A DNA stretch of 64,000 nt from Anaerobacterium chartisolvens (GTDB taxonomy: Bacteria > Bacillota > Clostridia > Acetivibrionales > DSM-27016), in NCBI RefSeq assembly GCF_003337415.1, contig NZ_QPJT01000011.1:103453-167452 (forward strand), given 5' to 3'. Numbering within the stretch: the stretch's first letter is position 1; the number at the start of each line of letters is the position of its first letter. Below the pieces are notes generated by a model. The model saw only the letters and a program-made list of their open reading frames with translations. It was not told the DNA's origin and searched no databases. Made by a program: the position numbers and the translations under genes. Shown piece by piece: positions 41,314 through 49,939 of this stretch.

Positions 41314-42354
41314 ATGAATTATACGGACGTTTTGAAGGAGCTGAGTATGCAAGCGGCTGTAACCGGGAACGAGAAAGGGCTTGCGGATTATATAAAGGGT
41401 CTGTTCCAAAAATATTGCAGCGATGTGTATATAGACAAGTTTTTTAATGTTATAGGCATTAAGAGAGGCAATACCGGCAAAAGTAAAATAATGGTTACCG
41501 CGCATATGGATGAAATAGGTCTTATGGTCAGAAGCATAGACGATGAAGGCTTTCTCAGGATAACCAATATCGGAGGCGTTGACGGTAAAATTTTGCTTGC
41601 ACAGGAGGTGGTGGTGCATGGAAGGCGGGAACTGAGCGGAGTAATAGGCGCGAAGCCGCCCCACCTTATAAGCCCTGAGGACGGCAAAAAGGCGGTAATG
41701 CTTGAGGATTTGTATATAGATGTGGGAATGAAGGCTACAGATGTCAGAAAATATGTGTCGGTAGGAGATACGGTGACTTTCAGGGCGATGCCATTTGAGC
41801 TTAAGAGGAACAGACTGAGCGCGAAGGCAATAGACAACAGGGTGGGAGTGGCTGCTCTGGAGGGGATAATGGAAAGGCTGTGCAAGTATAACCATGATGC
41901 CGACGTGTATTTCGTCGCCACAGTACAGGAGGAGACAGGGGCTGCCGGAGCTGTGTCGGCCGCTTATAACATTAATCCCGATGCAGCGGTTGTAATAGAT
42001 GCCTGCCATGGAGATATGCCCGATGCGCCGAAGGACGATGTTTACAGTCTGGGCAAGGGCCCGGCCATAGCAGTCGGTCCCAATTTACATAAGGGCCTTA
42101 CCGACAGGCTTATAAAAATAAGCAAGCAGGAAAATATTTCGTATCAGATTGATATAGAGGCAGGGGACAGCGGCACTGAGGCTTGGGTTATACAGGTAAC
42201 CCGCTGTGGCATTCCAACAGTTCTGATATCAGTGCCTGTAAGGTATATGCATACTCCGGTGGAGACTGTTCAGATAGAGGATGTGGAATATTCCGCAAAG
42301 CTTGCGGCAGTGTTTATAAGGGATTTTTCGGATGGTTCGGGGGAAGGGATATGA
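41314..42354 (+). CDS. M42-family aminopeptidase, first of three
   Basis: 346 aa; GAGGTG precedes the ATG. The two-metal site is complete: TAHMDEIG, AIDNRVG, QEETGAAG, VIDACHGDMP and RYMHTPVE. M42 enzymes (FrvX, glutamyl aminopeptidase, TET) form 12-subunit tetrahedra that trim peptides in the cytosol. Its stop overlaps the next M42 start as ATGA. Confidence 0.93.
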   Translation: MNYTDVLKELSMQAAVTGNEKGLADYIKGLFQKYCSDVYIDKFFNVIGIKRGNTGKSKIMVTAHMDEIGLMVRSIDDEGFLRITNIGGVDGKILLAQEVVVHGRRELSGVIGAKPPHLISPEDGKKAVMLEDLYIDVGMKATDVRKYVSVGDTVTFRAMPFELKRNRLSAKAIDNRVGVAALEGIMERLCKYNHDADVYFVATVQEETGAAGAVSAAYNINPDAAVVIDACHGDMPDAPKDDVYSLGKGPAIAVGPNLHKGLTDRLIKISKQENISYQIDIEAGDSGTEAWVIQVTRCGIPTVLISVPVRYMHTPVETVQIEDVEYSAKLAAVFIRDFSDGSGEGI

Positions 42355-43436
42355 CTATGGAGCAGCAGTATTTAAAGGAATTAACTGAGTTAAACGGCGT
42401 TTCGGGCGATGAGGATGAGGTAAGACGCTTTATAAGCAGCAAGGCAGGACATCTTGCAGATGAGTCCAGAGTAGATTCTATGGGCAATCTTATTCTATAT
42501 AAAAAGGGAAGGTCCGGCAAGTACAGGATTATGCTTTCGGCGCATATGGACGAGGTGGGATTTATAATAACGGGGTATGGGGATTGCGGGACTCTAAAGT
42601 TTAAACCGGTAGGGGGAATTGATGAAAGAATACTCCCCGGTAAAAGGGTTTTTGTAGGAGATAAAAAAATCCCCGGCGTTATAGGCAGCAAGCCCATACA
42701 TATGCAGGATAAGGAGGAGCGGAAAGCTAATCCCAGACTTAAAAGCATGTACATAGACATAGGGGCCGACAACAGGGAGGAAGCGGAGAGATTTGTGACG
42801 CGGGGGGAATATGCCGCCTTTTGCAGTGATTATGCAGAGCTTGGAGACGACTGTGTGAAGGCAAAGGCACTGGATGACAGAGTAGGCTGTGCCATATTGA
42901 TGGATGCTCTAAAGGGTGATTATGAGTTTGATCTCTATGTATGCTTTACCGTTCAGGAGGAGGTTGGGCTCAGGGGCTCGGAGATTGCGGCATATTCTGT
43001 GGAGCCGGATATTGCCCTGGTAATAGAGGGCACTACCTGCTCGGATGTGCCGGGAGTTGAAAAGCATGATTATTCTACTGTAATGGGCGGAGGCGCGGCG
43101 CTTACAATTATGGACAGGACAGCTTATGCCGCCCCCAACCTTGTGGATTATATATATAAGCTTGCCAAAGGAGCGGGAATTGACGTGCAGTATAAGCAGA
43201 CAACCACCGGAGGGAATGATGCCGGCAAAATACAGAGAAGCCGCGGTGGAGTCAGTGTGGCATCAATCTCTGTTCCTTGCAGGTATATTCACTCCCCTGT
43301 TTCAGTTATGAGCAAAAAGGATTTTCAAAGCTGCCTTAGCATTACAAGGCTAGTTTTGCGGAGCTTGAGCGATGATGTAAAGCTGATAGGAAAATTAAAG
43401 GACGGAGGATATATTGATGTTCAATCTGGTAAATAA
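42351..43436 (+). CDS. M42-family aminopeptidase, second of three
   Basis: 361 aa from the ATG at 42351 (or 42357). Motifs SAHMDEVGF, ALDDRVG, QEEVGLRG and RYIHSPVS are intact. The position of the first-metal ligand reads VIEGTTCSDVP, with Glu where the other two have Asp. That change is common among M42 proteins and may shift metal or substrate preference. It overlaps the third gene by 20 bases. Confidence 0.92.
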   Translation: MTMEQQYLKELTELNGVSGDEDEVRRFISSKAGHLADESRVDSMGNLILYKKGRSGKYRIMLSAHMDEVGFIITGYGDCGTLKFKPVGGIDERILPGKRVFVGDKKIPGVIGSKPIHMQDKEERKANPRLKSMYIDIGADNREEAERFVTRGEYAAFCSDYAELGDDCVKAKALDDRVGCAILMDALKGDYEFDLYVCFTVQEEVGLRGSEIAAYSVEPDIALVIEGTTCSDVPGVEKHDYSTVMGGGAALTIMDRTAYAAPNLVDYIYKLAKGAGIDVQYKQTTTGGNDAGKIQRSRGGVSVASISVPCRYIHSPVSVMSKKDFQSCLSITRLVLRSLSDDVKLIGKLKDGGYIDVQSGK

Positions 43437-44400
43437 GCTGACAAAGGCATTCGGCGTTTCAGGAAGCGAAGGCGGGATAAGGGACGCTATAATAGAAGAG
43501 ATTAAGGATAGTGTAGATGAAATAACAACCGATGTGCTCGGAAACCTTATCGCCTTAAAAAAGGGAAAAGGAAATGGAAAGAAAATAATGCTTGCCGCGC
43601 ATATGGACGAGATAGGGGTAATGGCAACCTACATAGATGATAAGGGCTTTGTGCGGTTTTCCAATATAGGGGGAGTGTCGCCGTCCTGTTCTGTGGGGCA
43701 GAGAGTGGTTTTCCAAAACGGGGTAAGGGGCTCGGTGTTTTACGAGGAGAAGCTGCAGGACTTAAGAAGCTTAAAGCTTTCAAAAATGTATATTGATATA
43801 GGAGCGGGTACAAGAGAGGATGCTCAAAAAATGATAGCGATAGGAAGTGTGGCATGTTTTGAGGGGGCTGCGGTCATGCAGAACGGGATGATAACCTCCA
43901 AGGCTCTTGACGACAGGAGCGGGTGTGCCGTTCTGGTGAGCACCATTAGGGCACTGCCGGAGACAGATAATGAACTGTATTTTGTCTTTACCGTTCAGGA
44001 GGAACTGGGGCTGCGAGGCGCAAGAACTGCGGCATACCAGATTCAGCCCGACCTTGCTGTTGCCGTTGATGTTACGCTGACAGGGGATACGCCGGGGTGC
44101 AATCCTATGGAGGTGAAATGCGGCTCAGGTCCTGCTATTAAGATAAAGGACAGCTCAATAATATGTCACCCACAGGTGCGCAGCCTGTTGGAGGACACGG
44201 CAAAGAAGCTTAACATACCCTATCAGCTTGAAATTTTAGACAGGGGAGGGAATGACTCGGGAGCAATACACATAACGGCGGGGGGGATACCCGCGGGAAC
44301 GCTGTCCATCCCGTGCAGGTATGTACACAGCCCCTGTGAAACAGTCAGCTTAAGCGATATGGAGCAGGCGGTAAGGATTCTAACCTGCGCCGTCACATAA
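43417..44400 (+). CDS. M42-family aminopeptidase, third of three
   Basis: 327 aa from the ATG at 43417 with GGAGG 8 bases upstream. Motifs AAHMDEIG, ALDDRSG, QEELGLRG, AVDVTLTGDTPG and RYVHSPCE are complete. Together the three overlapping genes suggest a mixed TET complex with several specificities. The convergent MBL gene ends 26 bp away. Confidence 0.93.
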   Translation: MFNLVNKLTKAFGVSGSEGGIRDAIIEEIKDSVDEITTDVLGNLIALKKGKGNGKKIMLAAHMDEIGVMATYIDDKGFVRFSNIGGVSPSCSVGQRVVFQNGVRGSVFYEEKLQDLRSLKLSKMYIDIGAGTREDAQKMIAIGSVACFEGAAVMQNGMITSKALDDRSGCAVLVSTIRALPETDNELYFVFTVQEELGLRGARTAAYQIQPDLAVAVDVTLTGDTPGCNPMEVKCGSGPAIKIKDSSIICHPQVRSLLEDTAKKLNIPYQLEILDRGGNDSGAIHITAGGIPAGTLSIPCRYVHSPCETVSLSDMEQAVRILTCAVT

Positions 44401-44426
44401 AAACGGGACGCTTGTGGCTTTGACAT

Positions 44427-45233
44427 TCAAATATCTATTGTCATGCCGACGCCCACCTCATGTACATGCATGTAGCGGGCTATTTCCGCTTTAACGTTAA
44501 AGGATACGCAATGGCAGGGATACAGATCCCTGACGTCGGTATCCTTTAGGTATTTAATTGTGGTGTTCAGCCTGCTGTTTACGTCAAATAAATGAAAGCC
44601 GCCTATTACTCCCATAACATTATGGCCTGGGAATATTTTTTTGGCATACTCAATTATGTTGCAAATACCGCTGTGCGAGCAGCCCGTTATAATGAAGAGC
44701 CCGTTTGCGCCATTATAAACCAACGCCGAGTCATCCAGTACATAATCTTCAATAAAAACATCCCCCGCCTTTTGGCGGCCAATTGCCTCCCGTGCTTCAA
44801 AAGCGTGAACAGATGGAATTTCACCAAGAAAAACAATATTTTCACTGACGGATACAGGCGTCGTTGACAGCAGCAAATTTTTTATTGAAGCGATTTCCTC
44901 CTTGCACAAATCACATCCAATGCTCTCTTTATCAAAAATCTTTTGCCGTAATGCGTCGGGATGGACAATGAGCTCAACCCGAGACATGCCGTATTGCTTT
45001 ATAAAGTATTTTAGACCGCCTGTATGATCGTTGTGGCCGTGAGAAAGCACTATTTTGGAAAGAGCATTTAAATCTATATGAAGCGCGCGGGCATTCCGAA
45101 TAAACACATCCGAATATCCCGTATCAAACAATATTTTTTCATTGCCGTCTTCAATATAATAGCTGACAGCCGGCTCGCCGTAATAATATTGATCTATGTA
45201 AGTGTTGTTGTCTACTAAAACCGTTAGCCTCAT
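44427..45233 (-). CDS. metallo-beta-lactamase-fold hydrolase, DHPS-like
   Basis: 268 aa from the ATG at 45233 (or 45236) with GGAGGAG upstream. The zinc motif SHGHNDHTGG (about residues 63-72), then GCSHSG (about 190-195) and GGFHLF, place it in the MBL group that includes the archaeal 7,8-dihydropterin-6-methyl-4-aminobenzene-phosphate synthase. Bacterial members are of unknown function. DLCKEE and PCHC supply extra cysteines. Monocistronic, with a MITE copy upstream. Confidence 0.85.
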   Translation of the reverse strand: MRLTVLVDNNTYIDQYYYGEPAVSYYIEDGNEKILFDTGYSDVFIRNARALHIDLNALSKIVLSHGHNDHTGGLKYFIKQYGMSRVELIVHPDALRQKIFDKESIGCDLCKEEIASIKNLLLSTTPVSVSENIVFLGEIPSVHAFEAREAIGRQKAGDVFIEDYVLDDSALVYNGANGLFIITGCSHSGICNIIEYAKKIFPGHNVMGVIGGFHLFDVNSRLNTTIKYLKDTDVRDLYPCHCVSFNVKAEIARYMHVHEVGVGMTIDI

Positions 45234-45264
45234 CATTCTCCTCCTAACCATAGAATGTTCTTTT

Positions 45265-45469
45265 TATATATTTAGCAATAAAGATTTTACATGGAGGATA
45301 TAATTTGATGGAAGAAATTTTTTTGACCCGTAAGGAATACATCTAAGAAAAGCTCCTGATGACATACCCGTGAGACATTTCCCTGCAAGGCGTCTTTTCG
45401 TTGCTATTAAAAATTTCTGTAAGCAATTATATCCTCTATGTTTGTAAAATCTTTATTGCATCCTATATA
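45265..45469 (-). mobile_element. MITE-like inverted-repeat element, copy 4 (inverted)
   Basis: The reverse complement matches the copies at 15303, 19092 and 25833 with few changes. It lies in the 428-bp spacer between two divergent genes. The rest of that spacer holds a REP-like motif (45533-45548) and AT-rich DNA. Confidence 0.85.
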
Positions 45470-45532
45470 GTAAAATTGCGCTGTAATTATTTAATCTTAT
45501 ATAACGTTCCTTAAAAAATCAAGAAAGAAAAA

Positions 45533-45548
45533 AACAGAAGCGTCCCCA
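45533..45548 (+). repeat. REP-like short motif
   Basis: AACAGAAGCGTCCCCA is 14 of 16 identical to the right end of the RAYT element (36125-36140). No partner in inverse orientation was found nearby. Confidence 0.5.
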
Positions 45549-45661
45549 ATGCAGATCCTGAATTCGACAATAATTATGAACATATAATGATATAATTCAA
45601 TTTGGAAAGCATGTCTATATGATTTTCTTATTTGTATATTTATATTATGGGGGGATAATAT

Positions 45662-47005
45662 ATGCCGGATTCAAATGTCGATTATACAAATTGCACTGCT
45701 GAGGATTTTATTTTGGGGCTTGACGCCAAAAATATAAAGCTTTGGCCTGAAGGGAATTTACTGCGCTATGAGGCGCCGCCAGGCGCTATGAATGAAGAAT
45801 TGCTTAAGACCCTTAAAGCCAGAAAGGATGAAATCATTAAATGCTTCAGACCGCAACAGCAGCCGTTTTCAGAAAACAGCCTGTCAGCATATCCCGTTTC
45901 TAAAAAGCTGAATGTTGTTATGCAGAGGGACATTACAACATTCCTTCACAGGAGTATGCCTATATGCGCCTTTATTGCATATCCCGGCTTGATTCCATGG
46001 TATTACAGCAAGTTTATACAGATATATTCCCGCATAGGATGGAGAGGGGTAATAGAGCTGGATTATCTTGAGCCCTATGATTTCTACAATGAAGTGGCAG
46101 AGAATGTAAAGCTGGGATATAATCTGCTGAGCCATATTCCTGATATAGTCGGGTTTATAATTGAAAATATCAACATGGGGCATTACATCATCGCAAATGT
46201 TGACGAGTATTACCTGCCTTGTAAGGCATACTATAATAAAGTCCATTTTGTCCACGCGTCGTTTATATATGGATATGATAACGAGCAAGGAAAGCTAAAG
46301 GCCATAGGCTTTAATCAAGATCACATGTTTGCGAAAATAGATTTTGAGTATAATAAATTCAGGCAGGCCTTTGAAAATGGCAAGCTCCACTATAAGGAAT
46401 CTGCCTCATGGTGCGCGTGGTCCTGTATACAGCTTATAAAGCCCAAGGATGCTGATGCCGATTTCCCTTTCAGGCTTGACAAATTTGCAGGAGATCTTAA
46501 AGAATATATATTTTCCATTCCCGACAGCAACAAGTTCTATTTATCAGGCCATTATGGGTATGAGACAGAGTGCGGAGCGAGGCTTCATGATGTTGTCATT
46601 TCAGGTATTGAAAGGCTTGCGCAGAGCATGGAGGGGATAGATTACAATGCAATACACCTGCTTTCCGAACATAAAAAATGCATCTATGACAGGCTGGTCT
46701 ATGTGATGTCGCGGTATACGCTGTCTGACGGCTTTAAGCAGCTTCTTGATGAATACTTTGAGCTTGTTGAAAGGATTAACAGGGTAAGACTGAGCTTCCT
46801 GCTTGATTTGTCAAAAAATTCCGCCGCCAGCCGGCCGCCTGATAAAGCTATGCTGAATAACGCGGCCGGGGAAATAAAATTTATAAGGGACAGAGAGCAT
46901 GTTGTTTTAAGCCGGATGTATGAAGAAATACACCGGGTGGCAGAGGCGGAGGCTCATGTTTTTACATATTCACAGCGTCTGAACTCGAAGAACACCGCGT
47001 GCTGA
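45662..47005 (+). CDS. TubC-type docking domain fused to a BtrH-N-like domain
   Basis: 447 aa, ATG preceded by GGGGGA. Residues 12-60 (FILGLDAKNIKLWPEGNLLRYEAPPG, then ELLKTLKARKDEIIKCF) match the TubC N-terminal docking domain that joins NRPS/PKS subunits. Residues about 85-250, with DEYYLPCKAYY and HFVHASFIYGYD, resemble the N-terminal domain of butirosin protein BtrH, an acyl transferase fold, with Cys207 as a possible nucleophile. The C-terminal ~200 residues are helical and unrecognised. No NRPS, PKS or carrier protein is in the window, so the docking partner must be elsewhere. Possible function: off-loading or transfer of an acyl chain. Family calls are from recall. Confidence 0.6.
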   Translation: MPDSNVDYTNCTAEDFILGLDAKNIKLWPEGNLLRYEAPPGAMNEELLKTLKARKDEIIKCFRPQQQPFSENSLSAYPVSKKLNVVMQRDITTFLHRSMPICAFIAYPGLIPWYYSKFIQIYSRIGWRGVIELDYLEPYDFYNEVAENVKLGYNLLSHIPDIVGFIIENINMGHYIIANVDEYYLPCKAYYNKVHFVHASFIYGYDNEQGKLKAIGFNQDHMFAKIDFEYNKFRQAFENGKLHYKESASWCAWSCIQLIKPKDADADFPFRLDKFAGDLKEYIFSIPDSNKFYLSGHYGYETECGARLHDVVISGIERLAQSMEGIDYNAIHLLSEHKKCIYDRLVYVMSRYTLSDGFKQLLDEYFELVERINRVRLSFLLDLSKNSAASRPPDKAMLNNAAGEIKFIRDREHVVLSRMYEEIHRVAEAEAHVFTYSQRLNSKNTAC

Positions 47006-47023
47006 AGCAAGCAGGTATAATTA

Positions 47024-48064
47024 TTATGTGCTTCTAAAGGGTGCCTGCCTCTGCAGCACTATCTCCTCGCTTTCGCCTGTTTTTGAATCCAGTCCCTGCA
47101 GCACAAACCGGGCTGCTTGGCTTTTTTCAGATGTTATGACAGAAAAGCAGGTGTTAAGCGGCAGACCGTGAGGCCCCAGTGGAATTTGGCCCTTGCCAGC
47201 TACAAATATGGAGGTGGGGCCGTCGGCACCCCCTATAATGCCTATGGAACAAGCCTCGGGAGACGGGTTTTCCTCCAGCGCATGCGTATATGAAATACTG
47301 CTGTCGAATTTCAGGCGGTCATTTTGAACCAGCGGAGGCTGTATTTCATAGCTTGCCTCCATACAATGAAAGCTTTGCCTTATGGGAGCATCCTTTGGAA
47401 GCTCAAAGGGCTTGCCAAGCCGCAAATACAATGTATGAGTTATTCCTGTCGCGGGGTGGACAAACGAAATGCTTTTTTCACCTTCCTCCTCCGACAGCGT
47501 AAAGCTGAGTTCGATGGGATAAAACCGGCGCTGCTCGTGTGTAATGAGCTTTAGGTTGTGTACCTTGCCAAGACGCAACATGCGCAGAAGCTTGTGAAGA
47601 ATAGAAGGAGCTTTTGGATATGGGATTTTGAAGCGGCTGCAGCTAAAGCAGGCAGCGCCATTAAGAGCAGAGCGGTATGCTTCCCGTATCTCCCCAAGCT
47701 CACTGCCATCCCCTGCGAAGGGAATGTATGCGCAAGAACTGGAGGAGTAGCCTTCCTCAGCTCTATACCCGTCTATCCATATTTCCTTGATGTTTATATC
47801 CCGGAAGGGGTGCTCCTGGGCTGCGCACCGCTTTTCGACAGGAGACAGCCTCTCCTCCATATCCGAATACTTTTTATAATATGCCCTTAGCCTGTCCTCG
47901 TCCAAAATAGTAAGCAAATCAAAAACGATGCCGTTTGCAAATTTATATATGCAGGGGATATGGCGCGTAAGCCCTAAATGCTCAAATTGCCAGTCTGTAC
48001 TCTCGGCCGTCCCGCCAATCCCATTTTTTTTATCCCATAAGGATGAGTCATAATGGACCTTCAT
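47024..48064 (-). CDS. hypothetical protein with a sodium-pump decarboxylase beta-like motif
   Basis: 346 aa from the ATG at 48064 with AGGGGG upstream. The family is not recognised. Near residue 275 it contains SIGIIGGADGPTSIFVAGK. That matches the conserved membrane loop of Na+-transporting decarboxylase beta subunits (OadB/GcdB/MmdB), yet the rest shows no membrane helices and no other OadB region. The N-terminal part has several Cys/Trp-rich stretches. It is convergent with the docking-domain gene, 18 bp apart, with no terminator visible. Confidence 0.55.
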   Translation of the reverse strand: MKVHYDSSLWDKKNGIGGTAESTDWQFEHLGLTRHIPCIYKFANGIVFDLLTILDEDRLRAYYKKYSDMEERLSPVEKRCAAQEHPFRDINIKEIWIDGYRAEEGYSSSSCAYIPFAGDGSELGEIREAYRSALNGAACFSCSRFKIPYPKAPSILHKLLRMLRLGKVHNLKLITHEQRRFYPIELSFTLSEEEGEKSISFVHPATGITHTLYLRLGKPFELPKDAPIRQSFHCMEASYEIQPPLVQNDRLKFDSSISYTHALEENPSPEACSIGIIGGADGPTSIFVAGKGQIPLGPHGLPLNTCFSVITSEKSQAARFVLQGLDSKTGESEEIVLQRQAPFRST

Positions 48065-48193
48065 TTTTAAATACCCCCTGTTTTTCAAATGTGTTAAAGA
48101 CGAAATTATGTAACAAGGCTTATTATACTGTAAAAAACAAAAGAATAAAACCTTGAAGCGATAAAGAAAATATTAATTCTGTAAAAAAGATTA

Positions 48194-48249
48194 TTGACAT
48201 ATGCCCATAATATATTATAATAATAATTGAAAATGACATATGTCAATAA
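48194..48249 (+). promoter_or_regulatory. promoter and palindromes before the DUF134 gene
   Basis: -35 TTGACA (48194-48199), a 16-bp spacer and -10 TATAAT (48216-48221). The perfect 12-bp palindrome TGACATATGTCA is at 48234-48245. Its half TTATTGACATATG (48191-48203), overlapping the -35, is inverse to CATATGTCAATAA (48237-48249). A dimeric regulator could bind both. Confidence 0.65.
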
Positions 48250-48312
48250 CTTTAAATAAATGTTTATTGGCAGGCTCTTAAGACGTTTGTAGTTTGAGAT
48301 GGGGTGATTTTG

Positions 48313-48699
48313 TTGCCGAGGCCGAGAAAATGTAGAAGGGTCTGCTGCCTGCCGCAAAGCAGCCGGTTCGGGCCGGTTAATGCCAAAGCTGATACTGAGA
48401 AGCCGGTGGTTATGGCGGTGGACGAGTATGAAACCATACGGCTGATAGATCTGCAGGGCTTCACACAGGAGGAATGCTCAGAGCAGATGAACATTGCAAG
48501 AACAACGGTACAGCGCATTTATAATGATGCAAGGAAAAAGCTTGCCGATTGTCTTGTAAATGGAAAGGTTCTGGTCATTGAAGGAGGGGACTTCAAGCTG
48601 TGTGACGGACTTCTGGAAAGCTGCGGCTGCGGAGGCTGCAGAAGGCACCGGCACAGTGGCTTTTCTATGGGCCGGGAAAGTGAGAAAGAAAATAAATAA
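48313..48699 (+). CDS. DUF134-family DNA-binding protein
   Basis: 128 aa from a TTG at 48313 with GGGGTG upstream; the family begins MPRPRKCRRVC, as here. An N-terminal Cys-rich region is followed by a sigma-70 region 4-like helix-turn-helix (GFTQEECSEQMNIARTTVQRIYNDARKKLADCLVNGK). The C-terminus is Cys/Gly-rich (CGCGGCRRHRH). The family is thought to regulate and is often next to NifX/NifB-like genes, as here. Confidence 0.88.
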   Translation: MPRPRKCRRVCCLPQSSRFGPVNAKADTEKPVVMAVDEYETIRLIDLQGFTQEECSEQMNIARTTVQRIYNDARKKLADCLVNGKVLVIEGGDFKLCDGLLESCGCGGCRRHRHSGFSMGRESEKENK

Positions 48700-48726
48700 A
48701 AAAAGAAGGATATGGAGGGAAAAAGA

Positions 48727-49083
48727 ATGAAAATAGCAGTAGCAAGCGAGGGCAAGAATGTAACCCAGCATTTTGGGCATTGCAAAAATTTTAACATATT
48801 TGAGGCTGAAGGAACCGGAATAATTAAAGAGGAGTCCGTTTCAAATCCGGGGCACAGGCCGGGCTTTCTGCCTAATTTTCTGGGGGATATGGGTGTGAAC
48901 GTTATTATATCCGGCGGAATGGGAGGAGGAGCCATTGAAATCTTTAATGAAAGAGGAATAGAGGTTATAACAGGTGCTTCAGGCACTGCCCTGAGTGCCG
49001 CCGAGAGCTATCTTAAGGGAGCGCTGAAATCGACCGGCTCGGTCTGCCATGAGCACCAGCACCACGATGAATGCGGAGGGTAA
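48727..49083 (+). CDS. NifX/NafY-like dinitrogenase cofactor-family protein
   Basis: 118 aa from the ATG at 48727. MKIAVASEGKNVTQHFGHCKNFNIFE and GVNVIISGGMGGGAIEIFNERGIEVITG are those of the Nitro_FeMo-Co family. The C-terminus is His/Cys-rich (CHEHQHHDECGG), suiting metal or cluster binding. No nif genes are near; in anaerobes these proteins are linked to iron-sulphur metabolism more generally. It pairs with the DUF134 gene. Confidence 0.88.
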   Translation: MKIAVASEGKNVTQHFGHCKNFNIFEAEGTGIIKEESVSNPGHRPGFLPNFLGDMGVNVIISGGMGGGAIEIFNERGIEVITGASGTALSAAESYLKGALKSTGSVCHEHQHHDECGG

Positions 49084-49102
49084 AGTTATTGCATCCTGCC
49101 AC

Positions 49103-49160
49103 TTGACAAATAATCATGATTGAAATAAAATATAACAGTGTTATATAATGCTGTTATATT
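49103..49160 (+). promoter_or_regulatory. promoter and operators of the TetR gene
   Basis: -35 TTGACA (49103-49108), a 17-bp spacer and -10 TAAAAT (49126-49131). The palindrome ATATAACAGTGTTATAT (49130-49146) covers the start. CTGTTATAT (49151-49159) adds another half. The 17-mer is identical to the one at the MATE promoter (11677-11693). Confidence 0.8.
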
Positions 49161-49195
49161 TTTTTTTATACTTAATAAAACAGGCTGGTGATGCG

Positions 49196-49813
49196 GTGGG
49201 TGGCAGTGATTTAAACACGTTGGAAAAAATCATGGAAGAAGGAAAAAGGGAGTTTCTGGAAAAAGGCTTTAACGATGCCTCGCTGCGCAACATTGTAAAG
49301 CGGGCGGGAGTGACTACGGGCGCGTTTTACGGCTATTACAGGGATAAGGAGGCTTTTTTTGAAGCCATGGTATCGCCTGCCGTAAATGGGCTGATGAAGC
49401 TGCTTTTATCTGCGCATAAAAGCTTTGACGAGCTGCCGCAGGATGTCAAAAAGAGCTGTGTATACACCTACTCCATTAGTTATCATAACGAGCTGGTTTC
49501 ATATATATACGATCATTTTACTGAATTCAAGCTGCTTATTACCTGCTCGGGGGGCACGGCCTTTTCGGATTTTATAAACAGCCTTGTTGAGGCGGAGGAG
49601 GAGGCCACCTTGAGATTTGTCGAATCGACGGGTAATGACGCATTAAGCTCAGGCAGGGCGACACCGGAGCTCATTCATATTATTTCAAGCGCGTATTTTT
49701 CAGCGGTATTCGAGGTGGTGGCGCATGATATGACGAGGGAAGCCGCCGACAGCTATATAGAAAGCCTGAGGCAGTTTTTTACGGCAGGCTGGAAGACTAT
49801 TTTGACACCCTGA
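49196..49813 (+). CDS. TetR-family repressor
   Basis: 205 aa from a GTG at 49196. The ATG at 49148 lies in the operator and is unlikely. The N-terminal helix-turn-helix (FNDASLRNIVKRAGVTTGAFYGYYRDKEAFFEAM) is typical; the ligand domain is helical and its ligand unknown. It directly precedes two half-ABC exporter genes and its own promoter carries the palindrome, so it is probably autoregulated. Confidence 0.9.
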   Translation: MGGSDLNTLEKIMEEGKREFLEKGFNDASLRNIVKRAGVTTGAFYGYYRDKEAFFEAMVSPAVNGLMKLLLSAHKSFDELPQDVKKSCVYTYSISYHNELVSYIYDHFTEFKLLITCSGGTAFSDFINSLVEAEEEATLRFVESTGNDALSSGRATPELIHIISSAYFSAVFEVVAHDMTREAADSYIESLRQFFTAGWKTILTP

Positions 49814-49862
49814 TATATTGAGGTTCCAAAGGGACCTCAAAAAAATTATGCTAAAGTTAGAA

Positions 49863-49891
49863 TTGACTAACTAAAACGAACAAAATAATTC
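49863..49891 (+). promoter_or_regulatory. possible promoter of the ABC pair
   Basis: TTGACT (49863-49868), a 17-bp spacer and TAATTC (49886-49891). It is weak but well spaced. A hairpin with GAGGTTCC and GGGACCTC arms lies just upstream (49820-49838), so the TetR transcript may partly end there. Confidence 0.4.
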
Positions 49892-49939
49892 TTACTTAAT
49901 TTTTAAAAACATTTTTATTAAAGAAAAGGGGAGTTAGTT

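Noticed and set aside
49148..49195. TetR start at ATG 49148
   Set aside because: It falls in the operator region with no ribosome site; the encoded extension is hydrophobic and unlike TetR N-termini.
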